From assembly GCF_004343195.1 (NCBI RefSeq), contig NZ_SMCR01000004.1:310001-374000 (forward strand): a DNA stretch of 64,000 nt, written 5' to 3'. This DNA is from Biostraticola tofi (GTDB lineage: Bacteria; Pseudomonadota; Gammaproteobacteria; Enterobacterales; Enterobacteriaceae). Position numbers and translations under genes: made by a program. Positions 28,293 to 36,134 of the stretch are shown here, in pieces. The notes under the pieces were generated by a model. The model was given only the letters and a program-made list of their open reading frames with translations. It made no database searches and had not been told where the DNA came from. How positions within the stretch are numbered: position 1 is the first letter of the stretch; every line of letters starts with the position of its first letter.

Positions 28293-28391
28293 CGTTATGT
28301 GTGGAGCTAGGTTCACACATAACGGTCTGAGGTCCACATATAGTGAGGGGAACTCCACACATAACGGTTCGGGGTCCACACATAGCGGCGC
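28293..28391. repeat. Iteron-like array: four 21-bp tandem units plus an inverted copy
   Basis: Units start at 28311, 28332, 28353 and 28374. Consensus is about G-TCCACACATAACGGTTCGGG (the fourth is shortened to 18 bp). An inverted partial copy, CGTTATGTGTGGAGC, lies at 28293-28307. A period of 21 bp, two turns of the helix, places each unit on the same DNA face, as in plasmid iterons or operator arrays. It lies 200 bp upstream of fic and 2.5 kb from a RepL-like gene. Function is inferred. Confidence 0.6.
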
Positions 28392-28591
28392 TAAAAAATC
28401 CATGCTGCATTACGCAGGCAAAGCTCCATCCCCCCTTCGCATTGAACATCGTTCAAACTTACATTTGATATGTTGGAACAAAGATTTTTGAGATAATAAA
28501 AAGCGATGTTCTTTCTAATTTATAGATTCTATTAGTATTTTTGCAATACTTTTGAGATACCGTCATGCACCAGTTGAGATAACTAAACATC

Positions 28592-29734
28592 ATGGCCCAA
28601 TTTAATCACTTTGAACTTTCGCTTCTGAATCCCAGCTTTGACTCCCCTTTGGTCGATGCACTGACGGAGCTGGAGTTACTTCGGCACCTACGGCTGGAAA
28701 CCGATGTGCATCCAATCCTGTTTGCGCAGTTGAAGGCCGTTTTCCACATGCTGGAGAGTCTCGGTTCTGCAAGGATTGAGGGAAACCACACCACACTTGC
28801 CGACTATGTTGAAAGCAAGGTTGAGGGAACTCAAAGTTCGACGGATCAGCTCAAAGAAATCAATAATATTGAAGCCGCGATGGAGTACATCGACGAATTC
28901 CTGAGCGACGGCGATGAGATAACGGAATATTTTATCCGCGAGCTGCATAGTCTGGCGGTTGCCGGGCTGCAACAGGAGGGCTACAGAACGCCCGGCGCAT
29001 ATCGACAACATAATGTCAGCATCGCTCAGTCTGACCATTTACCGCCGGACCACATTCGCGTTGCTGATTATATGGCGGAACTGACCGCCTTCATTAACCA
29101 TGCCGATAAGCCAAAGTACGATCTGATGAAGATTGCACTGGTACATCATCGCTTTGGCTGGATACATCCCTTTGGCAACGGTAATGGCAGAACGGTCAGA
29201 CTGCTGACCTATGCGTTGCTTATCAAGTATGGTTTTAATGTTCAGGCTGGTGGGCGGGTACTCAATCCGACAGCGGTATTCTGTAACGATCGTGAGCGCT
29301 ATTATGCCATGCTTTCATTAGCCGATAAGGGAACAGAGCAGGGGCTGGAAGAATGGTGCTTATATGTGCTTTCGGGGATCTCCTCTGAGTTGAAGAAAGT
29401 CGATCAACTGACAAACCACGCTTTCCTGAGTGAAAAGATCCTGTATCCGGCGATCGATTTTTCATCAGAGAGAGGGCTGATAAATCCGCTGGAATCAAAG
29501 GTTCTGAAACGTGCTGTTGAATTGGGGACGATAAAAGCGGGCGATCTACGCACTGTTTTGCCCGATCTGAAACCGACGCAAATGACTTATCAGCTCGGTA
29601 AGCTGATTGAGCGGGGATTGCTCCAGCCAGTAGAAGAGGGGGCCCGTACCTATACGGCGAAGTTTTCTAACTCGTATCTGATCCGTGGGGTGATTAAGGT
29701 TCTGCGGGAGGAAGGGTTTATTCCTAACCTATAA
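28592..29734 (+). CDS. Fic-domain protein (class II, autoinhibited AMP transferase type)
   Basis: 380 residues. The Fic motif HPFGNGNGR is at residues 192-200 with the catalytic histidine, so AMP transfer to a hydroxyl side chain is expected. The N-terminal helix holds SARIEG at 59-64, the [ST]xxxE[GN] inhibitory motif of class II Fic proteins, whose glutamate blocks ATP gamma-phosphate binding. The C-terminal ~90 residues ([24 protein letters not shown]) look like a winged helix. No separate antitoxin gene is needed or seen. Target unknown. It is followed by a strong hairpin at 29786-29817. Confidence 0.88.
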   Translation: MAQFNHFELSLLNPSFDSPLVDALTELELLRHLRLETDVHPILFAQLKAVFHMLESLGSARIEGNHTTLADYVESKVEGTQSSTDQLKEINNIEAAMEYIDEFLSDGDEITEYFIRELHSLAVAGLQQEGYRTPGAYRQHNVSIAQSDHLPPDHIRVADYMAELTAFINHADKPKYDLMKIALVHHRFGWIHPFGNGNGRTVRLLTYALLIKYGFNVQAGGRVLNPTAVFCNDRERYYAMLSLADKGTEQGLEEWCLYVLSGISSELKKVDQLTNHAFLSEKILYPAIDFSSERGLINPLESKVLKRAVELGTIKAGDLRTVLPDLKPTQMTYQLGKLIERGLLQPVEEGARTYTAKFSNSYLIRGVIKVLREEGFIPNL

Positions 29735-29785
29735 TATTGATGAGCAAATTAAATTACAGGCTCCATATTTTTGGCTTCTATAAAT

Positions 29786-29817
29786 ATTAAGGTGGTTATT
29801 TTCCAAACCACCTTAAT
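29786..29817. terminator. Strong hairpin terminator after fic
   Basis: Twelve-base arms ATTAAGGTGGTT (29786-29797) and AACCACCTTAAT (29806-29817) around an 8-base loop, followed by TTA. Symmetric enough to act in both directions. Confidence 0.65.
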
Positions 29818-29969
29818 TTAATAGATGTTAATTAATATTCTATTAATTTTCTTGTAACCAAGATTCTAACGCATCTACTTGTACAAAGTTAATATTAGTT
29901 TCATATGGCGGGTATCTTAACCACCAGTAAATAAAAACAGGAGCCAAAAAGATTGATGAATTTCATGTG

Positions 29970-30185
29970 ATGTATATGTATAAAAAAATCCAAGCCGAAG
30001 CTGCGGCAACAGATATTAAAACACTGGAACAGCTTTTGAGGAAGTTTCGCAAAGTTGTTGCGAAGCGTCGGGAAGAATGCTATCAGGAGATTGGTGAGAA
30101 GCAGGCACAAAAGCTAAGGGCAGAAAGATTACAACGGTTGCTTAAAAAAATGGAGCGTGATCGTGTATCACCACATGAGTTATAA
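29970..30185 (+). CDS. Truncated H-NS paralogue (H-NST-like, oligomerisation domain only)
   Basis: 71 residues that align with the N-terminal half of H-NS: KTLEQLLRKFRKVVAKRREE matches H-NS [20 protein letters not shown], and the end DRVSPHEL matches IADGIDPNEL. The DNA-binding domain (TWTGQGRTP motif) is absent and not encoded downstream. Proteins of this form, H-NST, occur on pathogenicity islands and poison H-NS by mixed oligomer formation. Start is GTG/ATG 29967-29970; ATG 29976 is possible. Residues are unusually basic (many K and R) compared with H-NS. Function is inferred from family. Confidence 0.65.
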   Translation: MYMYKKIQAEAAATDIKTLEQLLRKFRKVVAKRREECYQEIGEKQAQKLRAERLQRLLKKMERDRVSPHEL

Positions 30186-30232
30186 AATAAAACCGCCATA
30201 TTGGTAATATACTGCCAGTATGGTAATTTATT

Positions 30233-30700
30233 TTAGATAGAAAATTTTCGGCGCTTTGTTGCTGATACATTAAAATCAGAAGATATATCTGAAAGTTGCT
30301 CAAGACTTTGCTCAACAGAACGCTGGAACTCAAGAGCCGCTTCCGTGCGCTGTTTTATGACCAGAGCGACGAGTTCATCAGGGCTTTTCTCAAGTAATGA
30401 CTTTCGGTAGATAATGGACTCCTGTACTTTTTCAAGCTTTCTTGATGCAAGGGCTGATGCGTGACTGACAGGGTTGAGTTCTTCAATAAATTTTTCGAGC
30501 AGTGATTTTTTCTTCCTGTCTAATCTCAGAAGTTCGGTATGCGCCGATTTAAATTTCTTGGCTTCACTCAACGGTGAACCATCGGTTCTTAATCTGCGAT
30601 ATTCATCTCTGTATTCAGACATCGTTGGATATTTTTTTAAAGCTTTGATGGTGTTCAGATACCGAATTAAATCATCATTGTCTAATTTTACTTTCCCCAT
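30233..30700 (-). CDS. Small coiled-coil protein of unknown function, plasmid-like neighbourhood
   Basis: 155 residues, basic, predicted almost entirely helical with heptad-like stretches (ELLRLDRKKKSLLEKFIEEL). No family recognised. An ACGAGGTATAT ribosome site precedes ATG 30700. It lies 100 bp behind the RepL-like gene on the same strand, so it may be its operon partner, for example a replication or partition accessory protein; this is inference. Confidence 0.55.
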   Translation of the reverse strand: MGKVKLDNDDLIRYLNTIKALKKYPTMSEYRDEYRRLRTDGSPLSEAKKFKSAHTELLRLDRKKKSLLEKFIEELNPVSHASALASRKLEKVQESIIYRKSLLEKSPDELVALVIKQRTEAALEFQRSVEQSLEQLSDISSDFNVSATKRRKFSI

Positions 30701-30801
30701 ATATACCTCGTAAATAAAATAGTGAATATATTTATATTACGAGATATAGTGTAAGTGTCAAATATAACCGGGAAATAAGAATGATAATATTCAGATGAAA
30801 A

Positions 30802-31503
30802 CTATATTCTTTCTTCTTGATCAACATCTTCAGGATAATCAACAAAAATGTCATCTTCTGAAACAGAGTCCCAGTCAATATCTTCGTCGGGAGTAGAAAG
30901 TAAAGGTTTATCATCTTCTTTATCGATTGTTTTTCCTGCGTTGTTTGTAAGTACCGTATCTTTATAAAGGGTGACGAATACGTCTTCTATACCTTCACTG
31001 GTCGTTCTCAGCGACTTCTTAACATATTCTTTCCTTGTGGCATTTGATGTTCTGTACTGGTCTTTCAGAAAGAGATTTGCGTTTATCATGGTATGCTTCC
31101 CTTCTTTGACCAGAATGCCTTTATTTATTAGCTTGTTCCAGCATTTACACACGTTAGATTTGCTCATATTAAGCTCTTTTGCGAGTGCCGACGGAGATAT
31201 ACTGGCAATGAGGTTTCCATGCTGCATGAGTTTACATAAGCGGATCATTATTGCGTATTCTGCACCAGACATATTTTTTCCGAGCTTTTCCAGATTATCA
31301 AGAAAAGCATGAACATAGGCTATTCCCGGTTGAATATCAGAACTTCTCTCTTTTTTTACATTTAAGGTTATTTTATCTTTTCTGTTTCTGTTATAAAAAC
31401 TGTAAATCTCCAGTTTCTGTTTGTCTGTAAAATGATTTCTGTTTATATATTCTTCCACTTCTTCACTGCTGGAGGTCATTATTGTATTGTAATCAATGCT
31501 CAT
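30802..31503 (-). CDS. RepL-like winged-helix protein, possible replication initiator
   Basis: 233 residues. The centre (residues ~85-145) is a winged helix: AEYAIMIRLCKLM, then ISPSALAKELNMSKSNVCKCWNKL (recognition helix), then GILVKEGKHTMINANLF. This order resembles RepL/RepA-type plasmid initiators, including the MINANLF strand that ends their wing. The C-terminal 60 residues are acidic and probably disordered. ATAAAAGGATAACCG precedes ATG 31503. No integrase or relaxase is adjacent. Could also be a phage-type regulator. Confidence 0.5.
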   Translation of the reverse strand: MSIDYNTIMTSSSEEVEEYINRNHFTDKQKLEIYSFYNRNRKDKITLNVKKERSSDIQPGIAYVHAFLDNLEKLGKNMSGAEYAIMIRLCKLMQHGNLIASISPSALAKELNMSKSNVCKCWNKLINKGILVKEGKHTMINANLFLKDQYRTSNATRKEYVKKSLRTTSEGIEDVFVTLYKDTVLTNNAGKTIDKEDDKPLLSTPDEDIDWDSVSEDDIFVDYPEDVDQEERI

Positions 31504-31823
31504 CGGTTATCCTTTTATTGTTATTATGTTTATTCTATATAATGCAGGATATACTTTTGTCAAAAATAAATGTGAAAAAAGGAAAAATAATACACTTTTG
31601 CGAAATAGCGTTCACTTCTTTCTGGGAATTTTAACTATAAAAAAGTTTCCACAGAAGAAACTTAAATTTCCGTACAGGAAACTTTTTTCGTGTAATCTAT
31701 TTTAAATATAATAGCTTACGCCTCCTTAATACTATAATATGTTTAATAACCTTAACGGGGAGTGTGCCGGTTAAATGGCACCGTCTATTTTTCTGCTTTG
31801 TTTTTACTTGATGTTATGGACAG

Positions 31824-31998
31824 CAAATGATTGTTTTATACAATCACGAAGCGCTGCTGATTTTTTAGTAAATATACAATTGTTTTTCCTCTGCGTTATA
31901 GCGGCTACGCCGCAATTTTTCATGGATAAATCCATCATTAACAGGGATGAACCCTGTTCAGCAATGTGATTGTCCAAAACAATCACGAAGTGCTGCTG
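31824..31998. repeat. Duplicated hairpin units in a long AT-rich gap
   Basis: Two copies of a ~36-bp unit 138 bp apart (31824-31859 and 31962-31998). Each has an inverted repeat (TGATTGT/ACAATCA and GTGATTGT/ACAATCAC) followed by GAAG[CT]GCTGCTG. A further hairpin AACAGGG/CCCTGTT (31940-31946 and 31952-31958) lies between them. Lying just upstream of the RepL-like gene (transcribed away from it), they may be binding sites, incompatibility-type RNA hairpins or terminators. Confidence 0.5.
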
Positions 31999-32302
31999 TG
32001 GATATTGTTTTTCTGTAAACTTAAGAATAAATGCTATATATCGAAAACGGATCTAATCTTCGGTAAAAGGATCCTTACCATATTGCAATTAAATAATGGA
32101 AAATGTGTTAGCCATTAAATCCCATTGGATATCAGCGTCAGGGCGTAGCCGTGCGGCAGCACATGAGCGTTAGCTCATAAGATAAATATCTTTTCAAAAG
32201 AGAGTAATAAACAGGCAGTAAACCTGTTCTGAAGGGTAAGTTAAATTGGATTTTCATCAACAGGAAATGGTATTTTTTATATAAGATAAGGAGGAGCATA
32301 CA
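31999..32302. other. Non-coding stretch with small hairpins upstream of a short gene
   Basis: No supported frame. It contains the palindromes GAGCGTTAGCTC and AACAGG...CCTGTT (near 32210-32235), and a ribosome site AAGGAGGAG at the right end. Probably the regulatory region of the gene at 32303. Confidence 0.4.
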
Positions 32303-32572
32303 ATGAAAGCTATAAAAATAATAAACATCTTTAAAGCGAAAGAAAACATTCCCTTTATGACCTGTTTGATCACCAGCATGGAGGAAAATGAAAAAGAAAT
32401 AAACCTCACGCTGGAAAATGGTGAAAACATTTGCATTAAAGATTACGGTTATTACTTCCTGTCAGAAGCCGACGGTGATTTGGACAGGGAGCAAATGGTA
32501 AACAGCTATCGAAGGTTAATTTCTGAACTCGGCCAGATGAGTGAAGAAACGATAACATCATTAATGCCCTAA
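32303..32572 (+). CDS. Small acidic protein of unknown function
   Basis: 89 residues, preceded by a near-perfect ribosome site (AAGGAGGAG, 8 bases before ATG). The first half looks like beta strands (FMTCLITSMEENEKEINLTLENGENICIKD in two hairpins) and the second is helical. No family recognised. It is the first gene upstream of the PAAR/RNase effector set, 130 bp away, so it may be a chaperone or an immunity gene whose effector was lost; this is a guess from position. Confidence 0.55.
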   Translation: MKAIKIINIFKAKENIPFMTCLITSMEENEKEINLTLENGENICIKDYGYYFLSEADGDLDREQMVNSYRRLISELGQMSEETITSLMP

Positions 32573-32702
32573 GCTGAATACGTCATCATTGTTGATTTTG
32601 TCGTTGGTTTTTATAACTTCATGACAAACATCGCTTTTAAGTCAAATTGCAAATCGGTTAGTATTACATCGACTAAACCACAGAAATGACAAGGAAAAGG
32701 AA

Positions 32703-33191
32703 ATGGATCGTCAATACAACAATGAATTGACCCCGGAAGCGCTGGCAACAATGGATCAATCACCGTTTACGGCGGAACAACTGTCCGGGATGAACGATGA
32801 AACGCGGGCGCTCATCTCTGACCAGCAGGAATATTGTCGCCAGCATCCTGTTAATGCCATACACCGTATTGCAGTGGATGGCAGTCTAACCAGAGAAGGC
32901 GGAACAGTTCGTGCTATATACAATGGAAACGAAATCGAACTTTCAGACGGCAGGAAGGTTAATGTTGCGTTAGTCGGTGATGACGTTGTTTACCCTGACG
33001 GGAGAACGGCGAAAATTGTCACTGGTGCGGGTAAAATGAGTGAGGTAAATGGTCGCGGTGTAGCGCTGGTCAACAGTCGTCTGGATAACGGAGATGAAAT
33101 TATCAGCACTCTGTGCGATGGCCCGATGATTGTAGGTCGTAAAGGAGAAGAGATGCCGGAGGATTTCCTGTTATCTGTAGAGGTGGCGTAA
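32703..33191 (+). CDS. PAAR-like protein upstream of a T6SS RNase effector
   Basis: 162 residues. The N-terminal 60 residues are helical and acidic; the rest shows repeated glycine-rich turns GSLTREGGTV, VALVGDDVVYPDGRTAKIVTGAG and GVALVNSRLDNGDEI, the spacing of PAAR-fold hairpins without the usual histidine/cysteine zinc site. Ribosome site AAGGAAAAGGAA precedes the ATG. The stop overlaps the start of the PAAR effector (TAATG), so the two are co-translated. Perhaps an adaptor for effector loading. Related debris lies at 28150-28290. Confidence 0.6.
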   Translation: MDRQYNNELTPEALATMDQSPFTAEQLSGMNDETRALISDQQEYCRQHPVNAIHRIAVDGSLTREGGTVRAIYNGNEIELSDGRKVNVALVGDDVVYPDGRTAKIVTGAGKMSEVNGRGVALVNSRLDNGDEIISTLCDGPMIVGRKGEEMPEDFLLSVEVA

Positions 33192-34768
33192 TGGGAAATC
33201 GATCTGACTGCTATGGAAGAGGAACAGCACTGGAAGGCGATAAAACAACCACGGGTGCTCAATGTATCGCCTCGATGTCCAATGATACTGAGCATGGGCG
33301 CAGAGTTGTTCGTGTTGGGGATAAAACAACCCCATGCCCTAAATGTGGTGAGGTAGGGGTTATCGTATCCGGTGAACCCAGTGATACCAATAATGGAAAA
33401 ATAGCGGCGGTTGATGGTTCAATCGTGCGCTGTGCCTGCCCTTCCGGGTCTAACTGGATTATTGCGCCAGCAGGACAATGGGTTGGCAGAGGCCCGGATC
33501 CTTCTATTGCAGCCCTTGCAGCACTGGTTGCTGAACGTAAGGCCGCAGAAGAAGAAAGAACTAAACAACTGGCTGAAGAGCGTGACCGCAATCGTGTCTT
33601 TGCCAAATCCTGCCTTCGTGGTGAAGGTTGTAATGATGCCGGGGAAGAGCAGGAACCTCATACTAATTTTGCGGCAATGGCATTTTATCAGGCAGTTCCA
33701 CCTGCTGATCCAGCTTCCGATACTGATGTTCCCCAACATGCTCAGACCGCCAAGAAAAAGAAACCTGCTGAAGATATTCCAGAGCCGAAAAAGCGAAGCG
33801 CCCTGTATAAATGGCTGAATGGTAATCATGAAGAAATCGAATACCAGCGGGCAACAGCCGCTGCTACAAGTGCTGCTAACGCCCAGACGGCTGTTGAAGG
33901 TGCCAGTGTTCTTGGGTTGGTAGGTGGAAGTGCCATTACGTCAGGAACGTGGGCGGTAAAACTGGGTGAGATGGCTACAGGACTTGGAAGAATAGCCGCC
34001 AGCGGTCCCGGTGCTCCTATCGCAGCAGTCGTGATGGGAATGATGCCCGGAAGGCTCAATGACGGTGAACAGGATTTTATTGACCGCATGAGGCTGGAGC
34101 AAATGCGTGAAGCGCCAAGCCGTGTGCGTTATACATGGGAACAAGACGATAAAGGTAATCCGGTTCCTCATGGCTGGCATACGCCACCGGGTAAAGATAT
34201 GGTGCGTGTGCGCAAAATGGAGTGGGACAGCAGCCGTAAGGCGTATACGTTCACCACAGAGGAAGATCCGCGTATTACCATCATCTGGACGCCAGACAGT
34301 TCAGGTGTCAATGTTCCTTCAAATACAGGCAACCAGAACCCGGTAAGAATACCTAACCCTGTTATTGTTGATCCGCTGCCGGAAAATACCAGTATTGATG
34401 CTACAACCAGCCCTGCGCCGGAGGAAAAGAATTTTGCGGATTACATTCTTGTTCTTCCTATATCGGATATTCCGCCGATTTATATTTATATAAACGCGGA
34501 TCATAAATACTACACTCCGCCGAAAGAAAATCCTCCACTACCTGCGTATCCTGATGCCAAAAAAGCGCAAGCTAAAACACCTGTTAAGGGAGGTGGGAAA
34601 CTACGTAATCGTTGGAAAGATTCAAAAGGAAAAATCTATGAGTGGGATTCTCAACATGGCACGGTAGAAGTTTATGATCGTTCAGGTCGCAATCATTTAG
34701 GTGAATTTAATCATATCACTGGTGAGCAAACAAAACCCGCGGACCCAACAAGAAAGGTGGAAAAATGA
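33191..34768 (+). CDS. T6SS PAAR effector with S-type pyocin domain and colicin E3-type rRNase
   Basis: 525 residues. Domain order: PAAR spike tip (residues 1-95, GDKTTTGAQC, VRVGDKTTPCPKCG, AAVDGSIVRCACP); charged helix; glycine/alanine-rich hydrophobic segment (~215-280, possible membrane passage); pyocin-S-like domain (~300-440, ILVLPISDIPPIYIYI); cytotoxic domain from ~465. The last domain reads GKIYEWDSQHGTVEVYD, matching colicin E3 YEWDSQHGELEGY. Asp486, His489, Glu493 and Arg521 sit where E3 has its catalytic D, H, E and R. E3 cleaves 16S rRNA in the decoding centre. Delivery by T6SS is inferred from PAAR. The stop overlaps a small gene that should be the immunity gene. Confidence 0.88.
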   Translation: MGNRSDCYGRGTALEGDKTTTGAQCIASMSNDTEHGRRVVRVGDKTTPCPKCGEVGVIVSGEPSDTNNGKIAAVDGSIVRCACPSGSNWIIAPAGQWVGRGPDPSIAALAALVAERKAAEEERTKQLAEERDRNRVFAKSCLRGEGCNDAGEEQEPHTNFAAMAFYQAVPPADPASDTDVPQHAQTAKKKKPAEDIPEPKKRSALYKWLNGNHEEIEYQRATAAATSAANAQTAVEGASVLGLVGGSAITSGTWAVKLGEMATGLGRIAASGPGAPIAAVVMGMMPGRLNDGEQDFIDRMRLEQMREAPSRVRYTWEQDDKGNPVPHGWHTPPGKDMVRVRKMEWDSSRKAYTFTTEEDPRITIIWTPDSSGVNVPSNTGNQNPVRIPNPVIVDPLPENTSIDATTSPAPEEKNFADYILVLPISDIPPIYIYINADHKYYTPPKENPPLPAYPDAKKAQAKTPVKGGGKLRNRWKDSKGKIYEWDSQHGTVEVYDRSGRNHLGEFNHITGEQTKPADPTRKVEK

Positions 34769-35019
34769 CGATAGCGTATACTATTGATGTATATAGTAAA
34801 GTGGATGAGGCGTTGCTTCTTGAAATTGAAATCCCGGAGAATAAACTGTCAGATGTAGCTGAAATTATGGGGTGGAGTGAAGAGGATAAAAAGGAATTTT
34901 CATTAGGAATTGGTGTTTATAATATTAATGAAAACCAAGCGATTAAATTAGAGAGCTTGCTATGTAAAAAATTCTATTCCTCTGATAACTCCCTACAGAT
35001 TTCAGGCGGCAGTGTCTAA
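34765..35019 (+). CDS. Candidate immunity protein for the E3-type RNase effector
   Basis: 84 residues, acidic, overlapping the effector stop by ATGA with AGGTGG as ribosome site. It starts MTIAYTIDVYSKVDEALLLEIEIPENKL and contains IMGWSEEDKKE. It is not similar to the colicin E3 immunity protein by eye. It recalls the DUF7683-type small proteins found behind RNase toxins, though I cannot confirm that. Immunity is inferred from the position and acidic charge, which suits binding a basic nuclease. Confidence 0.6.
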   Translation: MTIAYTIDVYSKVDEALLLEIEIPENKLSDVAEIMGWSEEDKKEFSLGIGVYNINENQAIKLESLLCKKFYSSDNSLQISGGSV

Positions 35020-35037
35020 TACATTACAAATATCTCT

Positions 35038-35069
35038 GAAGCAGTACGAAATACCTTGGGTGCTGCTTC
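35038..35069. terminator. Hairpin after the effector/immunity pair
   Basis: GAAGCAG (35038-35044) pairs with CTGCTTC (35063-35069), followed by ATCTTTTATC. Likely transcription terminator of the effector operon. A related hairpin follows 85 bp later. Confidence 0.55.
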
Positions 35070-35153
35070 ATCTTTTATCCCTTCTCATCAATGGAATTAT
35101 ATAAATGACAATAAATATTGGGGCATTGATCCGTTGCTTAGGCCATCTTCCCA

Positions 35154-35183
35154 AAGCAGCACGACATGTCGGTAGTGCTGCTT
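35154..35183. terminator. Second, related hairpin
   Basis: AAGCAGCAC (35154-35162) pairs with GTGCTGCTT (35175-35183), followed by CATTCCTTATCCTTT. It repeats the GCAG/CTGCTTCAT...TTATCC layout of the previous hairpin, so the two look like copies, perhaps left by loss of a second immunity gene between them. Confidence 0.5.
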
Positions 35184-35257
35184 CATTCCTTATCCTTTCG
35201 AACATTCAGCCAAAGCACACCAACATTGGCGAGCCGCCGTCCACCACCACAATCAAT

Positions 35258-35455
35258 TGATATAAAAGATCGATATGTTGATATTGATAGCTTCTGACGA
35301 TTAAAAAACGATTTATTGATCGTTATATTAATTGATCAAATCGATCGATATACTTTATTTGATAGTTTTTAGCTATCATTTGCTTTTTATCGATCGATTT
35401 AAACGATATGACGAACATCAAAAATAATTCAATTCTATCAATTGGTTAAACAGAC
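35258..35455. repeat. AT-rich cluster of GATC and ATCGAT-like motifs
   Basis: About 200 bp made largely of variations on ATCAATTGAT, GATCGATAT and TTGATAT. GATC (Dam) sites occur at 35268, 35318, 35334, 35343 and 35392, and TCGATCGAT-type blocks at 35341 and 35390. Dense GATC in AT-rich DNA resembles SeqA-bound origins or Dam-controlled promoters. No gene is present. Function unknown. Confidence 0.5.
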
Positions 35456-35553
35456 TGCTTCTGGATCGGGTGTGATTAGGCTAAGAATAGGATCTCTTTT
35501 GCTTTCATTCCTGCCATGAACAGTCAGTTCGTTAACATTGATGGGATATTAAG

Positions 35554-35598
35554 ATGAAAAAAATCTTACTTATGGCAGGCGCTGCGCTGGTTCTGTAG
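35554..35598 (+). pseudogene. Signal-peptide stub of a gene cut by an insertion sequence
   Basis: ATG 35554 opens MKKILLMAGAALVL, a typical export signal start, then hits TAG at 35596-35598 exactly where IS3-family sequence begins. The rest of the gene (probably a small lipoprotein or periplasmic protein) is gone. Confidence 0.5.
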
Positions 35599-36124
35599 TC
35601 CCTCCGGTTTTTAGTACCACCGCCAATGAGGATCTACGGCCAGTTTTTCCCTCGCATAGATAACAGGTGGTATATCACCCAGTGAGCTATGCGGGCGTTC
35701 TTCGTTATATTCTGTGCGCCAGTCTTCTGTTAGCACGCGGACTTCTGACAGTGTTCTGAACAGATACATATCAAGTATTTCTGTTCGTAGTGTTTTATTA
35801 AATCGCTCAATAAATCCGTTCTGCATCGGCTTACCGGGCTGAATAAAATCGAGTATCACGCCGTGCATCTCTGCCCATTCGCCTAAGGCGGCGGCAGTGA
35901 GTTCTGGCCCATTATCACTTCGGATAAAAGCCGGATAGCCTCGTTCTGCACTTAACCGCTCCAGAATGCGCACAACACGATGAGCCGGTATATTCAAGTC
36001 AACTTCAATCGCCAGTGCTTCCCGGTTAAAATCATCAACTACGTTAAATAACCTGAATCGTCGCCCGTCGCCCAAGGCATCACTCATAAAATCGACGGTA
36101 ATCACCCCGTTTTCAACGGGAACT
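35596..36124 (-). mobile_element. IS3-family element, only the end of OrfB remains
   Basis: The minus-strand frame 36105-35611 encodes the last ~165 residues of an IS3-family transposase: VDFMSD (first catalytic Asp), SDNGPELTAAAL (second Asp), GFIERFNKTLRTEILD (catalytic Glu) and EYNEERPHSSLG. The N-terminal part and OrfA are missing: a second IS lies across the break at ~36124. The outer end is near 35596. Confidence 0.85.
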
Positions 36125-36134
36125 CTAAGTAGAA

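Noticed and set aside
28311..28391. Possible CRISPR array
   Set aside because: Units are directly adjacent with 21-bp period and no spacers; no cas genes in the window.
31504..32302. Possible retron msr-msd or other structured RNA
   Set aside because: Hairpins are short and no reverse transcriptase gene is in the area.
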